Positions 16,582 to 25,166 of a stretch of DNA of 64,000 nt are shown piece after piece. Under the pieces are notes generated by a model that was not told the DNA's origin, made no database searches, and saw nothing but the letters and a program-made list of their open reading frames with translations. Origin of the DNA: Allobosea sp. UNC402CLCol (lineage in GTDB: Bacteria > Pseudomonadota > Alphaproteobacteria > Rhizobiales > Beijerinckiaceae); contig NZ_JQJJ01000013.1 of the NCBI RefSeq assembly GCF_000745475.1, positions 414,950 through 478,949 on the forward strand, given 5' to 3'. Made by a program: the position numbers and the translations under genes. Numbering within the stretch: the stretch's first letter is position 1; each line of letters starts with the position of its first letter.

Positions 16582-17133
16582 ATGAACGAAGCCGGAGCAT
16601 GGACCGACGAGCGGGTCGAACTGCTCAAGAAGCTCTGGAGCGACGGTCTGAGCGCAAGCCAGATCGCCGCCGAGCTCGGAAACGTCACGCGCAACGCGGT
16701 GATCGGCAAGGTGCACCGGCTCGGCCTGTCGGGCCGTGCCAAGAGCGCCGCTGCGCCGGCCACGCCGCGCAATGCCGCCCCGCGCAAGGCCCCGGCACGG
16801 GCGCCGAGCCATCCGATGAACAACGCCGCCGGCGCCACCCGCGGCACCCATGCGCTCGCTCCGCATTTCGCGACGCAGCCAGAGGCCGATATCGAGGCCG
16901 AGCAGGCGCCGCGGCCGTCCGAGGACGTGGTGATCCCGTTCTCGGAGCGGGTCACCATCATGGAACTGCGCGAATATATGTGCCGCTGGCCGATGGGCGA
17001 CCCGACAACGCCGGAATTCCGCTTCTGCGGCGCGCGCTCGCAGACCGGCATGCCCTATTGCAGCCACCACGCCCGCATTGCCTACCAGCCCGCTGCCGAC
17101 CGCCGGCGCGACCGGAGCAAGGTGCGAGCCTGA
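16582..17133 (+). CDS. gcrA: Cell cycle regulator GcrA
   Basis: GcrA binds sigma-70 RNA polymerase and activates promoters with methylated GANTC sites. The 183-residue protein has the family N-terminus, WTDERVELLKKLWSDGLSAS then QIAAELGNVTRNAVIGKVHR (about 6-45), an Ala/Pro-rich linker, and a C-terminal cysteine/histidine part (CRWPMGDP, FCGARSQTG, YCSHHARIAY). The start is uncertain between ATG 16576 and ATG 16582. The latter has AGG at proper spacing. It stands alone, ends in a strong terminator, and is preceded by a dense GANTC cluster, which suggests it is itself under CcrM/GcrA control. Confidence 0.95.
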   Translation: MNEAGAWTDERVELLKKLWSDGLSASQIAAELGNVTRNAVIGKVHRLGLSGRAKSAAAPATPRNAAPRKAPARAPSHPMNNAAGATRGTHALAPHFATQPEADIEAEQAPRPSEDVVIPFSERVTIMELREYMCRWPMGDPTTPEFRFCGARSQTGMPYCSHHARIAYQPAADRRRDRSKVRA

Positions 17134-17157
17134 TCAGGCTGATGGCTTTGAAATAAG

Positions 17158-17183
17158 AAAACCGGCCGAAAGGCCGGTTTTTT
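17158..17183 (+). terminator. Rho-independent terminator of gcrA
   Basis: A 10-bp stem AAAACCGGCC/GGCCGGTTTT with a GAAA loop, running into TTTTTT. The A-rich left side may also terminate leftward transcription. Confidence 0.9.
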
Positions 17184-17204
17184 GTTGGCTGGTCGAAAGC
17201 TTGC

Positions 17205-17305
17205 GTCATGCTCGGGCTTGACCCGAGCATCTCATGACGAGGAAGCTCCAGAGCCTTCTCTTGAACGAGATCCCGGGCCTGCGCTTCGCTCCGCCCGAGA
17301 ATGAC
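17205..17305. repeat. Intergenic palindromic repeat, full copy 2
   Basis: GTCATGCTCGGGCTTGACC ... GCCCGAGAATGAC. Same ends and same inner ATGCTCGGG/CCCGAGCAT palindrome as copy 1. It lies between the gcrA terminator and the convergent aapM. Confidence 0.8.
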
Positions 17306-17319
17306 GGCAAGCGGCCTCC

Positions 17320-18381
17320 TTACAACCTGCGCCGCTTCTCCAGCGAGCGGCTCCAGCGCGAGAGGGCGAAGCAGATCAGCCAGTAGATCGCGCCCGAGAA
17401 GGCATAGGCCTCCATGTTCATGCCGACCCAGTTGGGATCGGCGAGCGAGGCCTGGGCGATGCCGAGCAGGTCGAGGATCGAGACGACCAGCACCAGCGTC
17501 GTGTTCTTGATCAGGGCGATGAACTCGTTGGTCATCGCCGGCAGCGAGATACGCAGCGCCTGCGGCAGGACGATCAGCCCCGTCGCCTTCCAATAGGTCA
17601 GTCCGAGCGCCGTCGCCGCCTCGCGTTGGCCCTTGGGCAGCGCCTGCAGGCCACCACGCACGGCCTCGGCCATATAGGCGGCAATGACGAAGCCGAGCCC
17701 GATCACGGCGCGCGCCAGCCGGTCGATATCGATGCCGCCCGGCATGATCAGCGGCAGCAGCAGCGAAGCCAGGAAGATCACCGCGATGATCGGCACCCCG
17801 CGCCAGAACTCGATGAAGATGACGCTGATCAACCGGATGACGCGCAGCCCCGATTGCCGCCCGAGCGCGAAGAGGATGCCGAGCGGGATCGCGATCAGAC
17901 TCGCATAGACCGAGATGAACAGGGTGAGCATCAGCCCGCCCCAGTCGCGCGTCTCGACATGGCGCAGGCCGAAGCCGCCGGAGAGCAGCCAGATGCCGAG
18001 CGGCGGCAGCAGGACGAGCATGGCGACGCCGAGCTTCAACTTCAGCCGCTGCGGCGCGAAGACGACCCCCGCGACGCCGAGCACGAAGGCGATGCCGGCG
18101 ATATCGACGCGCCAGCGCTGGTCGGCGGGATAGAGCCCATACATGAACTGGCCGAAGCGGGCGCGGATGAAGACCCAGCAGGCCCCGCCCGCGGTGCAGT
18201 CGGCGCGGGTCGTGCCGCGCCAGCTCGCATCGATCAGCGCCCAGCGGATCAGCGGCACCGCGACCCAGGCGATGGCGAGCGCCAGCACCACCGTGACGAA
18301 GGCGGTGAAGGGCGTGCCGAACAGGCGCTCGCGCCAGAGCGAGAGCGACGAGGCGCTCCGGGGGGAAGCCAGGCCGCTCAT
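17320..18381 (-). CDS. aapM: General L-amino acid ABC transporter permease AapM
   Basis: Inner-membrane permease of the broad-range amino acid importer. The 353-residue protein has several N-terminal membrane spans, then the HisM-type domain with the coupling motif EAATALGLTYWKATGLIVLPQ and QALRISLPAM. It overlaps aapQ by 4 bases (ATGA), so the two permeases are coupled. The ATPase gene aapP, which normally follows, is not here: after a repeat comes the terminator of convergent gcrA. AapP must be encoded elsewhere or supplied by another system. Confidence 0.92.
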   Translation of the reverse strand: MSGLASPRSASSLSLWRERLFGTPFTAFVTVVLALAIAWVAVPLIRWALIDASWRGTTRADCTAGGACWVFIRARFGQFMYGLYPADQRWRVDIAGIAFVLGVAGVVFAPQRLKLKLGVAMLVLLPPLGIWLLSGGFGLRHVETRDWGGLMLTLFISVYASLIAIPLGILFALGRQSGLRVIRLISVIFIEFWRGVPIIAVIFLASLLLPLIMPGGIDIDRLARAVIGLGFVIAAYMAEAVRGGLQALPKGQREAATALGLTYWKATGLIVLPQALRISLPAMTNEFIALIKNTTLVLVVSILDLLGIAQASLADPNWVGMNMEAYAFSGAIYWLICFALSRWSRSLEKRRRL

Positions 18382-19541
18382 CGCGTCACCAGAGCGATGC
18401 GGGCGTTGTACCAGTTCATGATCGCCGAAACCGCAAGCCCGATGACGAGATAGACCGCGAGCGTCATGGCGATGATCTCGATCGCCTGGCCGGTGTTGTT
18501 CAGCGCCGAGCCCATGAACAGGCTGACCAGATCGGGATAGGCGATGGCCGCGCCGAAGGAGGAGTTCTTCAGCACGTTGAGATACTGGTTGGTCAAGGGC
18601 GGGATCATCACCCGCAGCGCCTGCGGGATGGTCACGAGCCGCAGGATCTGGCCGGAGCGCAGGCCGAGCGCCGAACCCGCCTCGGTCTGGCCATGCGAGA
18701 CCGACTGGATGCCGCCGCGCACGATCTCGGCGATGAAGCCGGCGGTATAGGTGACGAGCGCCGCCAGCAGCGCGACGAATTCAGGGATGACTGCGAAGCC
18801 ACCGCGATAATTGAAGCCGCGCAGCACCGGCACGTCCCAACGCGTCGCCAGCACGGCCCAGGTCAAGGCCAGCACCGGCACCGCGAGCAGCAGGGCGAGC
18901 CCGACGCGTAGCGTCGGCGCGTGGAGCCCGGTCCGCTCCTGGCGCTTGCGGGCCCAGACATGGAAAGCGGCGTAAGCCAGGACGCTGGCGAGGATGATCA
19001 GGCCGGCGATGCGCAGGTTGCCCATGGCATCCGGCAGGGGGATGGTGAGGCCGCGATTGTTGAGGAAGGCGACGCCGAACAGTCCGATGCTCTGGCGCGG
19101 CGCCGGCAAGGCGGCGATGACGCCGAAATACCAGAACAGCACGAAGAACAGCAGCGGGATGTTGCGGACGAACTCGATATAGGCGCCGGCGATGGTCGAG
19201 AGCAGCCAGTGCGAGGAGAGCCGGGCGATGCCGACGACGAAGCCGAGCGCGGTGGCGAGAATGATCGCGATCACCGTCACCAGCATGGTGTTGGCGACGC
19301 CGACCCAGAACAGGCCGAGGATGTTGTCGGCTTGGGTGTAGCCGGTGAGGACGAAGGGCACCTCGATGCCAGAGGTGCGCCAGAGGAAGCCGAAGCCCGA
19401 GGCGATGCCGGCCTTGACCATGTTCTCCGAGGCGTTGCGCACGAAGAAGATGGTCAGGCCGACGAGCAGGACCACGACGACGATCTGATAGAGCCAGTCG
19501 CGGACGCGCTTGTCGTTGATGAGGGAGAGGGCTTTGGTCAA
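18378..19541 (-). CDS. aapQ: General L-amino acid ABC transporter permease AapQ
   Basis: Partner permease of AapM. The 387-residue protein begins near KRVRDWLYQIVVVVLLVGL and has about eight membrane spans plus the conserved loop ETEAGSALGLRSGQILRLVT-type coupling region (about 305-325) and FVRNIPLLFFVLFW. The start is a TTG at 19541 with a weak AGGA. The sequence just before it turns AT-rich, because a foreign-looking ydcF gene now separates it from the binding protein gene aapJ. Its upstream leader may have been replaced during that insertion. Confidence 0.92.
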   Translation of the reverse strand: MTKALSLINDKRVRDWLYQIVVVVLLVGLTIFFVRNASENMVKAGIASGFGFLWRTSGIEVPFVLTGYTQADNILGLFWVGVANTMLVTVIAIILATALGFVVGIARLSSHWLLSTIAGAYIEFVRNIPLLFFVLFWYFGVIAALPAPRQSIGLFGVAFLNNRGLTIPLPDAMGNLRIAGLIILASVLAYAAFHVWARKRQERTGLHAPTLRVGLALLLAVPVLALTWAVLATRWDVPVLRGFNYRGGFAVIPEFVALLAALVTYTAGFIAEIVRGGIQSVSHGQTEAGSALGLRSGQILRLVTIPQALRVMIPPLTNQYLNVLKNSSFGAAIAYPDLVSLFMGSALNNTGQAIEIIAMTLAVYLVIGLAVSAIMNWYNARIALVTR

Positions 19542-19633
19542 GAAGTCTAGATCCTGATATTTAACAATAGCCGGGGTTAAACTCGAAAATTTATCCGACA
19601 GGAATACTTATAAATACAAAAACTAACCTCTTA

Positions 19634-20212
19634 TCACGGCCATTCGGCAATAAAATCCTTAGCTAGGTAGGGTTGTATTTTATCCCATTCGCTGAGCACC
19701 CGCGCACAAAGTTCCGGGTCAGTATGCCAGAGCGCATTGGGTGTTTCGTAGTGATTTACGACAACGAGCATTTTTTCAGGCTCCCGCCAGTGGCGATGAA
19801 GTGTCATCGGATATCGGCGCGAAGTCCAGAGATTGCCAAGGCAAATTACAGTGCGGATATTGTCGAGGCCGAGGTGTTCGGCAATGATCGGCAATGAGAA
19901 TATGACGTTCTCACCAGTGTTTGTCGCCTTGTGCTCCTCAAGGATCGAAGCAGCAGGCACCCCGAGCGACACAAGCCCCGCCTTGATAATTTGACACTCG
20001 GTCATGTCGGAGCCTGGCGTAAGGCCGCCACTGACGATGAGCCAACGGCAATATCCATCACGCCAAAGATGATAAGCAGCATCGATGCGCTCTTTAACGC
20101 CGTCGCGCGTTCCAAACACGAACAACAGGTCGGCCGGTTTGAGCCCCGTGGTTAGGAGATGCTCACTGTTGATCCGTGCGATTTCAGTTGAATTCGGTAT
20201 TCGGCTGATCAT
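19634..20212 (-). CDS. YdcF/DUF218 family protein
   Basis: A 192-residue protein with the DUF218 pattern: an opening LLFVFGTRDGVKERIDAAYHL, a middle VSGGLTPG, and the acidic/Asn motif EEHKATNTGENVIFS, ending in ICLGNLWTSRRYPMTLHRHW. Family members are membrane or cytoplasmic proteins that may bind nucleotide cofactors; their function is not established. No signal or membrane segment is visible. Base composition is clearly lower in GC than the neighbours and the flanks (19545-19633, 20213-20270) are AT-rich, so it looks acquired. It splits aapJ from aapQ. The start is ATG 20212 or a TTG at 20218. Confidence 0.8.
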   Translation of the reverse strand: MISRIPNSTEIARINSEHLLTTGLKPADLLFVFGTRDGVKERIDAAYHLWRDGYCRWLIVSGGLTPGSDMTECQIIKAGLVSLGVPAASILEEHKATNTGENVIFSLPIIAEHLGLDNIRTVICLGNLWTSRRYPMTLHRHWREPEKMLVVVNHYETPNALWHTDPELCARVLSEWDKIQPYLAKDFIAEWP

Positions 20213-20273
20213 GCCCAAATATCCAAATCACATAGGTTTTGCTGTCCCAAACACGCCATTCAGTTGAACGTCG

Positions 20274-20304
20274 AGCGCCAAGCACCTCTGTGGTGCTTGG
20301 CGCT
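20274..20304. other. Strong intergenic hairpin downstream of aapJ
   Basis: A perfect 13-bp stem (AGCGCCAAGCACC/GGTGCTTGGCGCT) with a 5-base loop and no T-tract on either side. Such hairpins after binding-protein genes often protect the upstream mRNA from decay, keeping AapJ more abundant than the permeases. Confidence 0.65.
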
Positions 20305-20310
20305 CTGGCA

Positions 20311-20354
20311 TGGGTCCCGGATCGGCGCGGCTGACGCCGCTTGTCCGGGATGAC
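20311..20354. repeat. Intergenic palindromic repeat, partial copy
   Basis: GGGTCCCGGAT ... TGTCCGGGATGAC, the right half of the GTCAT...ATGAC family, with an internal GCGGC-TGAC-GCCGC hairpin. Confidence 0.6.
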
Positions 20355-20383
20355 GCGCTGGCGGGGTCGCTAGGCGTCCGCTC

Positions 20384-21415
20384 TCACTGGAAGGGCGGGG
20401 TGAACAGCAGGCCGCCCTTGGTCCAGAGCTGGTTCTGGCCGCGCTCGAGCTTCAGCGGCGACCCCATGCCGACGGTGCGCTCATAGCTCTCGCCGTAATT
20501 CCCGACCTGCTTGATGGCGTTGTACATCCAGTCGTTCGGGAGCCCCATCATCTCGCCGAAGCCGCCCTCGGCGCCGAGCAGGCGGCGGACCTCGGAATTC
20601 TTCGAGCTCGCCTTCATCTCGTCGACGTTCTTGGAGGTGACGCCGAGCGCTTCGGCCGCGATGGTGCCGTTCAGCACCCAGCGCACGATGAGCTGCCAGC
20701 GCTCGTCGCCCCAGCGCGTCACCGGCCCCTGCGGGTCGTTCGAGATCGGCTTGGTCAGGATGATGTGATCGTCGGGGACCTTGAGCTTGATGCGCTGGCC
20801 GGCGAGCGCGCCGACACCGGCGGTGTAGGCGTCGCAGCGCCCGGCGTCATAGGCGGCGATGGCGTCGTCGTTCTTCTGGAAATTGGTGATGGTGACCTTG
20901 AGGTTGCGCTCGCGGAACCAATCGGCGGCGTTCTTCTCCTCGGTCGAGCCGGCGGCGACGCAGACCGAGGCGCCGTCGAGGCCCTCGGCCTCCTTCACAT
21001 TCGCCGATTTGCGGACGATGAAGGTCTGGCCCTCATAGAAATTGATGCCCTGGAAATTCAGGCCGAGCGTGGCGTTGCGCGAGAAGGTGATGGTCGAGTT
21101 GCGCGCGAGCACGTCGACCTGGCCCGATTGCAGGATCGGCCAGCGCTGCTGCACCGAGGTCGGCGTGAACTTGACCTTGGTCGCGTCGCCCAGGATGGCG
21201 GCCGCGAGCGAGCGGCAATAATCCACGTCGAGGCCGGTCCACTCGCCCTTGTCATTGGCGAAGGAGAAGCCCGGCAGGCCGAGATGCACGCCGCATTCGA
21301 GATTGCCGCGCGCCTTCACGGCATCGAGTGTGGGGCTCGGCGCCAGCTGCTGAGCGCTCGCCAGCGAAACCCCGGCGGCGAGAAAGGCAGCCGCACCCAA
21401 AATCCTGATCGTCAT
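20384..21415 (-). CDS. aapJ: General L-amino acid ABC transporter substrate-binding protein AapJ
   Basis: Periplasmic binding protein of the Aap importer. The 343-residue precursor has a signal peptide (MTIRILGAAAFLAAGVSLASA) and the AapJ/BztA core: ARGNLECGVHLGLPGFSF, GLDVDYCRSLAAAILGD, DVLARNSTITFSRN and WTKGGLLFTPPFQ at the end. GGGGAGACG before the ATG at 21415 is a good ribosome site. A strong hairpin follows the gene, then the inserted ydcF-like gene, then aapQ-aapM. Confidence 0.95.
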   Translation of the reverse strand: MTIRILGAAAFLAAGVSLASAQQLAPSPTLDAVKARGNLECGVHLGLPGFSFANDKGEWTGLDVDYCRSLAAAILGDATKVKFTPTSVQQRWPILQSGQVDVLARNSTITFSRNATLGLNFQGINFYEGQTFIVRKSANVKEAEGLDGASVCVAAGSTEEKNAADWFRERNLKVTITNFQKNDDAIAAYDAGRCDAYTAGVGALAGQRIKLKVPDDHIILTKPISNDPQGPVTRWGDERWQLIVRWVLNGTIAAEALGVTSKNVDEMKASSKNSEVRRLLGAEGGFGEMMGLPNDWMYNAIKQVGNYGESYERTVGMGSPLKLERGQNQLWTKGGLLFTPPFQ

Positions 21416-21525
21416 ATCGTCTCCCCGAAGCCGTGAGCGGCTTTCTGCATTGAGGCCGGGACTATGCAACAGATGGACCGCAAGCGGTACCCGACGAAGT
21501 GAGCATTCCTGCCGGGAGGCGTCAG

Positions 21526-22569
21526 TCAGTTGCCGAACACCGTGTTGAGCTGGGCGCCGACCATGATGAAGGTGGTGCGCTTCGACATCTCCTTCAGATA
21601 GACCGCCCCGATATAGGTCATCGCCGAGCGCACCCCGCCCATGATCTCCTGCATCGTGCCCTCGACCGGGCCACGATAGGGCACCTCGACGGTCTTGCCC
21701 TCGGACGCCCGGTATTTGGCGACGCCGCCGGAATATTTGTGCATCGCCGTGTCGGAGGACATGCCGTAGAAGACCATCGCGACCGGCACCTTCTCGCCGT
21801 CGCGCTCCTCGTAGCGGATCTCGCCCTCGCATTCGTCATGGCCGGCGAGCATGCCGCCCATCATCACGAAATCGGCGCCGCCGCCATAAGCCTTGGCGAC
21901 ATCGCCCGGCACGGTCAGGCCGCCATCGCCGCAGACCAGGCCTTTCAGCCCATGGGCCGCATCGGCGCATTCGATGATGGCCGAGAGCTGCGGATAGCCG
22001 ACGCCGGTCATCTTGCGGGTGGTGCAGACCGAGCCCGGCCCGATGCCGACCTTGACGATGTCGGCGCCGGCCAGGATCAGCGCCTCGGTCATGTCGCCGG
22101 TGACGACGTTGCCGGCCATGATCGCCGCGTCAGGGAAGGCAGCGCGCGTCGCCTTGACCGTATCGACGAATTTCTCCGTATAGCCATTGGCGACGTCCAG
22201 GCAGATCTTGGAGATCGGCGACTGGGCGTGGACGGCCTTGAGCTTGTCGTGATCGGCCTCGGTGGTGCCGAGCGAATAGAAGGCATTGGCCGATTCAGGT
22301 TCGCGGAAGAAGGCGATCAGGGCCTCGGCATCGTAGTGTTTGTGCAGGGCGACCATGGCGCCGTGCTTCCGCAGCGCCCGCGCCATTGCCATGGTGCCGA
22401 CCACATCCATATTGGCCGCGATCAGCGGGAAGCCCTTCCATTCCGCGCCTGTGTGCGGGAAGCGGAAACTGCGTTCGACATCGACATGGGCGCGGCTGCC
22501 CAGCGTCGAGCGCTTGGGACGGATCAGCACGTCGCGGAAGTCGAGCTTGGGATCGTTTTCGATGCGCAT
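21526..22569 (-). CDS. guaC: GMP reductase
   Basis: NADPH-dependent conversion of GMP to IMP with release of ammonia, in purine salvage. The 347-residue protein has the IMPDH/GMPR barrel with the catalytic cysteine in [17 protein letters not shown], the substrate motif [14 protein letters not shown] and [13 protein letters not shown]. No CBS domains are present, which with the GMPR-type loop favours GMP reductase over IMP dehydrogenase. It reads as a single gene, 110 bases before aapJ on the same strand. Confidence 0.93.
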   Translation of the reverse strand: MRIENDPKLDFRDVLIRPKRSTLGSRAHVDVERSFRFPHTGAEWKGFPLIAANMDVVGTMAMARALRKHGAMVALHKHYDAEALIAFFREPESANAFYSLGTTEADHDKLKAVHAQSPISKICLDVANGYTEKFVDTVKATRAAFPDAAIMAGNVVTGDMTEALILAGADIVKVGIGPGSVCTTRKMTGVGYPQLSAIIECADAAHGLKGLVCGDGGLTVPGDVAKAYGGGADFVMMGGMLAGHDECEGEIRYEERDGEKVPVAMVFYGMSSDTAMHKYSGGVAKYRASEGKTVEVPYRGPVEGTMQEIMGGVRSAMTYIGAVYLKEMSKRTTFIMVGAQLNTVFGN

Positions 22570-22667
22570 GGGCCGGCCTCGGGCTGGGCGATGGTCCGCG
22601 CACGCTGGCAGGCGTGCGCCGATTCATAGCCCCGGACGGTCGCTGGAGGCAAATCGGCGGATGGACC

Positions 22668-23837
22668 TCAACGCGCCGCGGCGGCGAGGCCTTGCGCGAG
22701 GCCGGCGGCGAGCGCCGCCCGCTGGCGCGTCAGGAAAGCCTCGCCATCGATGCGCTGCGCGTCGCCGGCCCTGATCACGGCCAGCCGCTCCGCGAGCGCG
22801 CGGGCGAAGTCCGGCGCGCCGTCGGCCAGCGTGAAGTTAGCCGGCAATTCGGTGAAGCCGCGACCGGACAAGGTGGTGGCGACGGCCGGCAGGCCGAGCT
22901 GCATCGCCTCGATGGTCTTGAGCTGCACGCCCGTGCCGGCCCGGCTCGACAGCGCCACGATGCGGCAGGAGCGCAGGAACGCGTCGGCGGCCGGGACGCG
23001 GCCGACCAGCGTGACATTGAGCGGCATGCGCAGCTCGGAGGGGACGCGGCCGGCGACAGCGATCCGCAGATCGTCCGGCAGCAGCGGGCAGACCTCCTGC
23101 AGGAACCATTCGAGGCCGACCCGGTTCGGCAGCCAGGTCCAGGTGCCGATCAGCCCGATATCGAAGCTCGCAGGCGCGTCCTGCCCCGCCACGATCGCGG
23201 GCGGCGCCGTGCCGGAGACCAGAGGCAACACGGCGGACTTGTCCCGGGCCTCCGCGCCCATCGCCCGCCGATCCTCCTCGGCAAGGGTCCAGACGAAGCG
23301 CGACTGCCGCCAGAGCCGGCGTTCGATGGCCTCCAGCAGCCGGGCCTCGCGGGCGAAGAGCCGGCGGAGCAGGACATTGCCGGCGTTTTCGGCATTCTGC
23401 CGGGCCGAGGCGTGCTCGATATTGTGCTCGACCAGCACGCAGGGCGCGATCTCCAGCAGTTCCGGGAAAGCGCCGGGCAGCATCACCGAGTTGAGGATGA
23501 GCGCATCGAAGGGTCCCTGCGCCCGCACCGCCTCGACCAGCCGGCCGGCGCCCGCGAGCCTCAGCTTGGCGCAGGCGACCGGCAGGCCGAAGCGAAAAGC
23601 GGCCGCGATCCAGCGCAGTTGCCGCCCGGTCGAGGCGACCGCATTCTCGATGTCGATCTCGGCCACGACAACGGCCTGCTCGGGATCGGCCGGCGTTTCG
23701 CCATGGCGCGTGAAGCCGATGGCCGTCACGTCATGGCCGGCGGCGCGCAGCGCCGAGAGGATCGCGGCATTGGCGATCTCAAAACCCGTATCCGGCCGGG
23801 CAACCGGAATGAGCGAAGTCAGAAAGGCGAGGCGCAA
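22668..23837 (-). CDS. Glycosyltransferase (GT4-like)
   Basis: A GT-B fold sugar transferase of about 389 residues. The N-terminal part reads LAFLTSLIPVARPDTGFEIA. The C-terminal donor site carries AGTGVQLKTIEAMQLGLPAV with the conserved glutamate, then TTLSGRGF. A mid-region VLVEHNIEHASA resembles group 1 transferases of exopolysaccharide loci. The start is uncertain: I used TTG 23837, which fits the family N-terminus, but no ribosome site is clear. It is divergent from the GT2 gene, and donor and acceptor cannot be told from sequence. Confidence 0.82.
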   Translation of the reverse strand: MRLAFLTSLIPVARPDTGFEIANAAILSALRAAGHDVTAIGFTRHGETPADPEQAVVVAEIDIENAVASTGRQLRWIAAAFRFGLPVACAKLRLAGAGRLVEAVRAQGPFDALILNSVMLPGAFPELLEIAPCVLVEHNIEHASARQNAENAGNVLLRRLFAREARLLEAIERRLWRQSRFVWTLAEEDRRAMGAEARDKSAVLPLVSGTAPPAIVAGQDAPASFDIGLIGTWTWLPNRVGLEWFLQEVCPLLPDDLRIAVAGRVPSELRMPLNVTLVGRVPAADAFLRSCRIVALSSRAGTGVQLKTIEAMQLGLPAVATTLSGRGFTELPANFTLADGAPDFARALAERLAVIRAGDAQRIDGEAFLTRQRAALAAGLAQGLAAAAR

Positions 23838-23997
23838 GGAAAGCGGGTCCGCGGCAAGATGTCTTTCAGTCGGCCGATTGCCGCGGCAGGTCAAGCCGCC
23901 CCGTCTGCTATGCTCAACGAGGCTTTGCCGGAAAAGGCCGGTGGATCGCGCTTTGCGAACACCGAACCTTAAGCCGGTCGGATCTATGAGGTTCGCC

Positions 23998-25050
23998 ATG
24001 GTTGCGGCTGAATCGACAAAACAGACCGATGCCGGCGCGCGGGGCGATGCCTCGCCGCTGCGCTTCGCGACGCCCGAGAGCTTCGGCGTGGTGGCGCAAT
24101 CGCCGCCCGAGATGCTGGCCGGCGTTGCGAGCGTCGTCTGCGTGCCGACCTTCAGGCGCCCCGACATGCTGGAGGCGACCTTGCGCTCGCTGGCGGCGCA
24201 GACCGGCGGGCATGATTTCGCGGTGATCGTCGTCGAGAACGAGGGCCAGGAACAGGCCGGCGCGCAGCGCGCGAAGACCCTGCTCGAAGCCAGGCTGTTC
24301 AAGGGCCTCGTCATCGTCGAGCCGCGCCAGGGCAACTGCAAGGCCTATAACGCCGCCTGGCGCTGCGCGCTGACACGCTTTCCGGCCCTGCAGCAGGTGC
24401 TGGGGATCGACGACGACGAGGAGGCCGAGCCCGGCTGGCTCGACGCCTTCCTCAAGGCGGCGGCGACCACCCCGGCCGAGCTCTTCGGCGGCTCGGTGGC
24501 ACCGGTCTTCGCCGACCGCTCGCGGGCCTGGCTCGCGGCGCATCCGGTCTTCCGCTCGCATTATGCGGCCTCCGGCCCGGTGCCGATGCTCTATTCGAGC
24601 GCGAACTACCTGATCCGGCGGGAGGTGCTGGAACGGCTGGGCTTCCCCTTCCTCGACGAGAGCTTCGACTTCACCGGCGGCGGCGACACGGATTTCTTCA
24701 CCCGCGCCAGGGCTGCCGGATTCCGCTTCTGGTGGGTGCAGGAGGCGGCGCAGCGCGAGACGATGCCGCAGCGCCGCACCGAATTCGGCTGGATCGCCGC
24801 GCGCGGCCTGCGCAACGGCGCGATCTCGGCCACGATCGCGCGGCGGCAGAATCCAGGCCCCGCGGGCCGGCTCAAGGTGCTGGCGAAATCGCTCGCGCTG
24901 CTCGCCGCTTCCGTGCCGCGCGGCATCGCACTCGGCTTGAAGAGCCGCTCGGGAACGATCGGGCTCTACCACACCCAGGTCGCGCTCGGCCGGCTGATGT
25001 CGGAATTCGGCGTCGCCAACGAGCAGTATCGCAAGCCGGAGAAGAACTGA
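23998..25050 (+). CDS. Family 2 glycosyltransferase
   Basis: A 350-residue GT-A fold transferase. The nucleotide-sugar motif SVVCVPTFRRPDMLEATLRS, the metal-binding aspartates in VLGIDDDEEAEPGW and the acceptor loop GGGDTDFFTRA are present. It probably adds a sugar to the growing repeat unit at the cytoplasmic membrane face. ATG 23998 has TGAGG at good spacing. ATG 23986 in the same frame is the alternative. It is divergent from the GT4 gene and convergent with the Wzz gene. Confidence 0.87.
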   Translation: MVAAESTKQTDAGARGDASPLRFATPESFGVVAQSPPEMLAGVASVVCVPTFRRPDMLEATLRSLAAQTGGHDFAVIVVENEGQEQAGAQRAKTLLEARLFKGLVIVEPRQGNCKAYNAAWRCALTRFPALQQVLGIDDDEEAEPGWLDAFLKAAATTPAELFGGSVAPVFADRSRAWLAAHPVFRSHYAASGPVPMLYSSANYLIRREVLERLGFPFLDESFDFTGGGDTDFFTRARAAGFRFWWVQEAAQRETMPQRRTEFGWIAARGLRNGAISATIARRQNPGPAGRLKVLAKSLALLAASVPRGIALGLKSRSGTIGLYHTQVALGRLMSEFGVANEQYRKPEKN

Positions 25051-25054
25051 GGCC

Positions 25055-25082
25055 GGTCGAGCGGGGTCAAGCCCGGGATGAC
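25055..25082. repeat. Intergenic palindromic repeat, short partial copy
   Basis: Only the right end of the family, GGGGTCAAGCCCGGGATGAC, is present, between the convergent GT2 and Wzz genes. Confidence 0.5.
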
Positions 25083-25166
25083 CGCGTGGTTCCGTACAAA
25101 ATCAGCATGCTCTGGATGAGGGCCTGGGGAGTCCGAACCGGCTCCGGGCCGCCAGCAGGTGCCGCC

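Noticed and set aside
19542..20273. Insertion sequence around the ydcF-like gene
   Set aside because: Composition shifts, but no transposase, terminal inverted repeats or target duplication could be seen.
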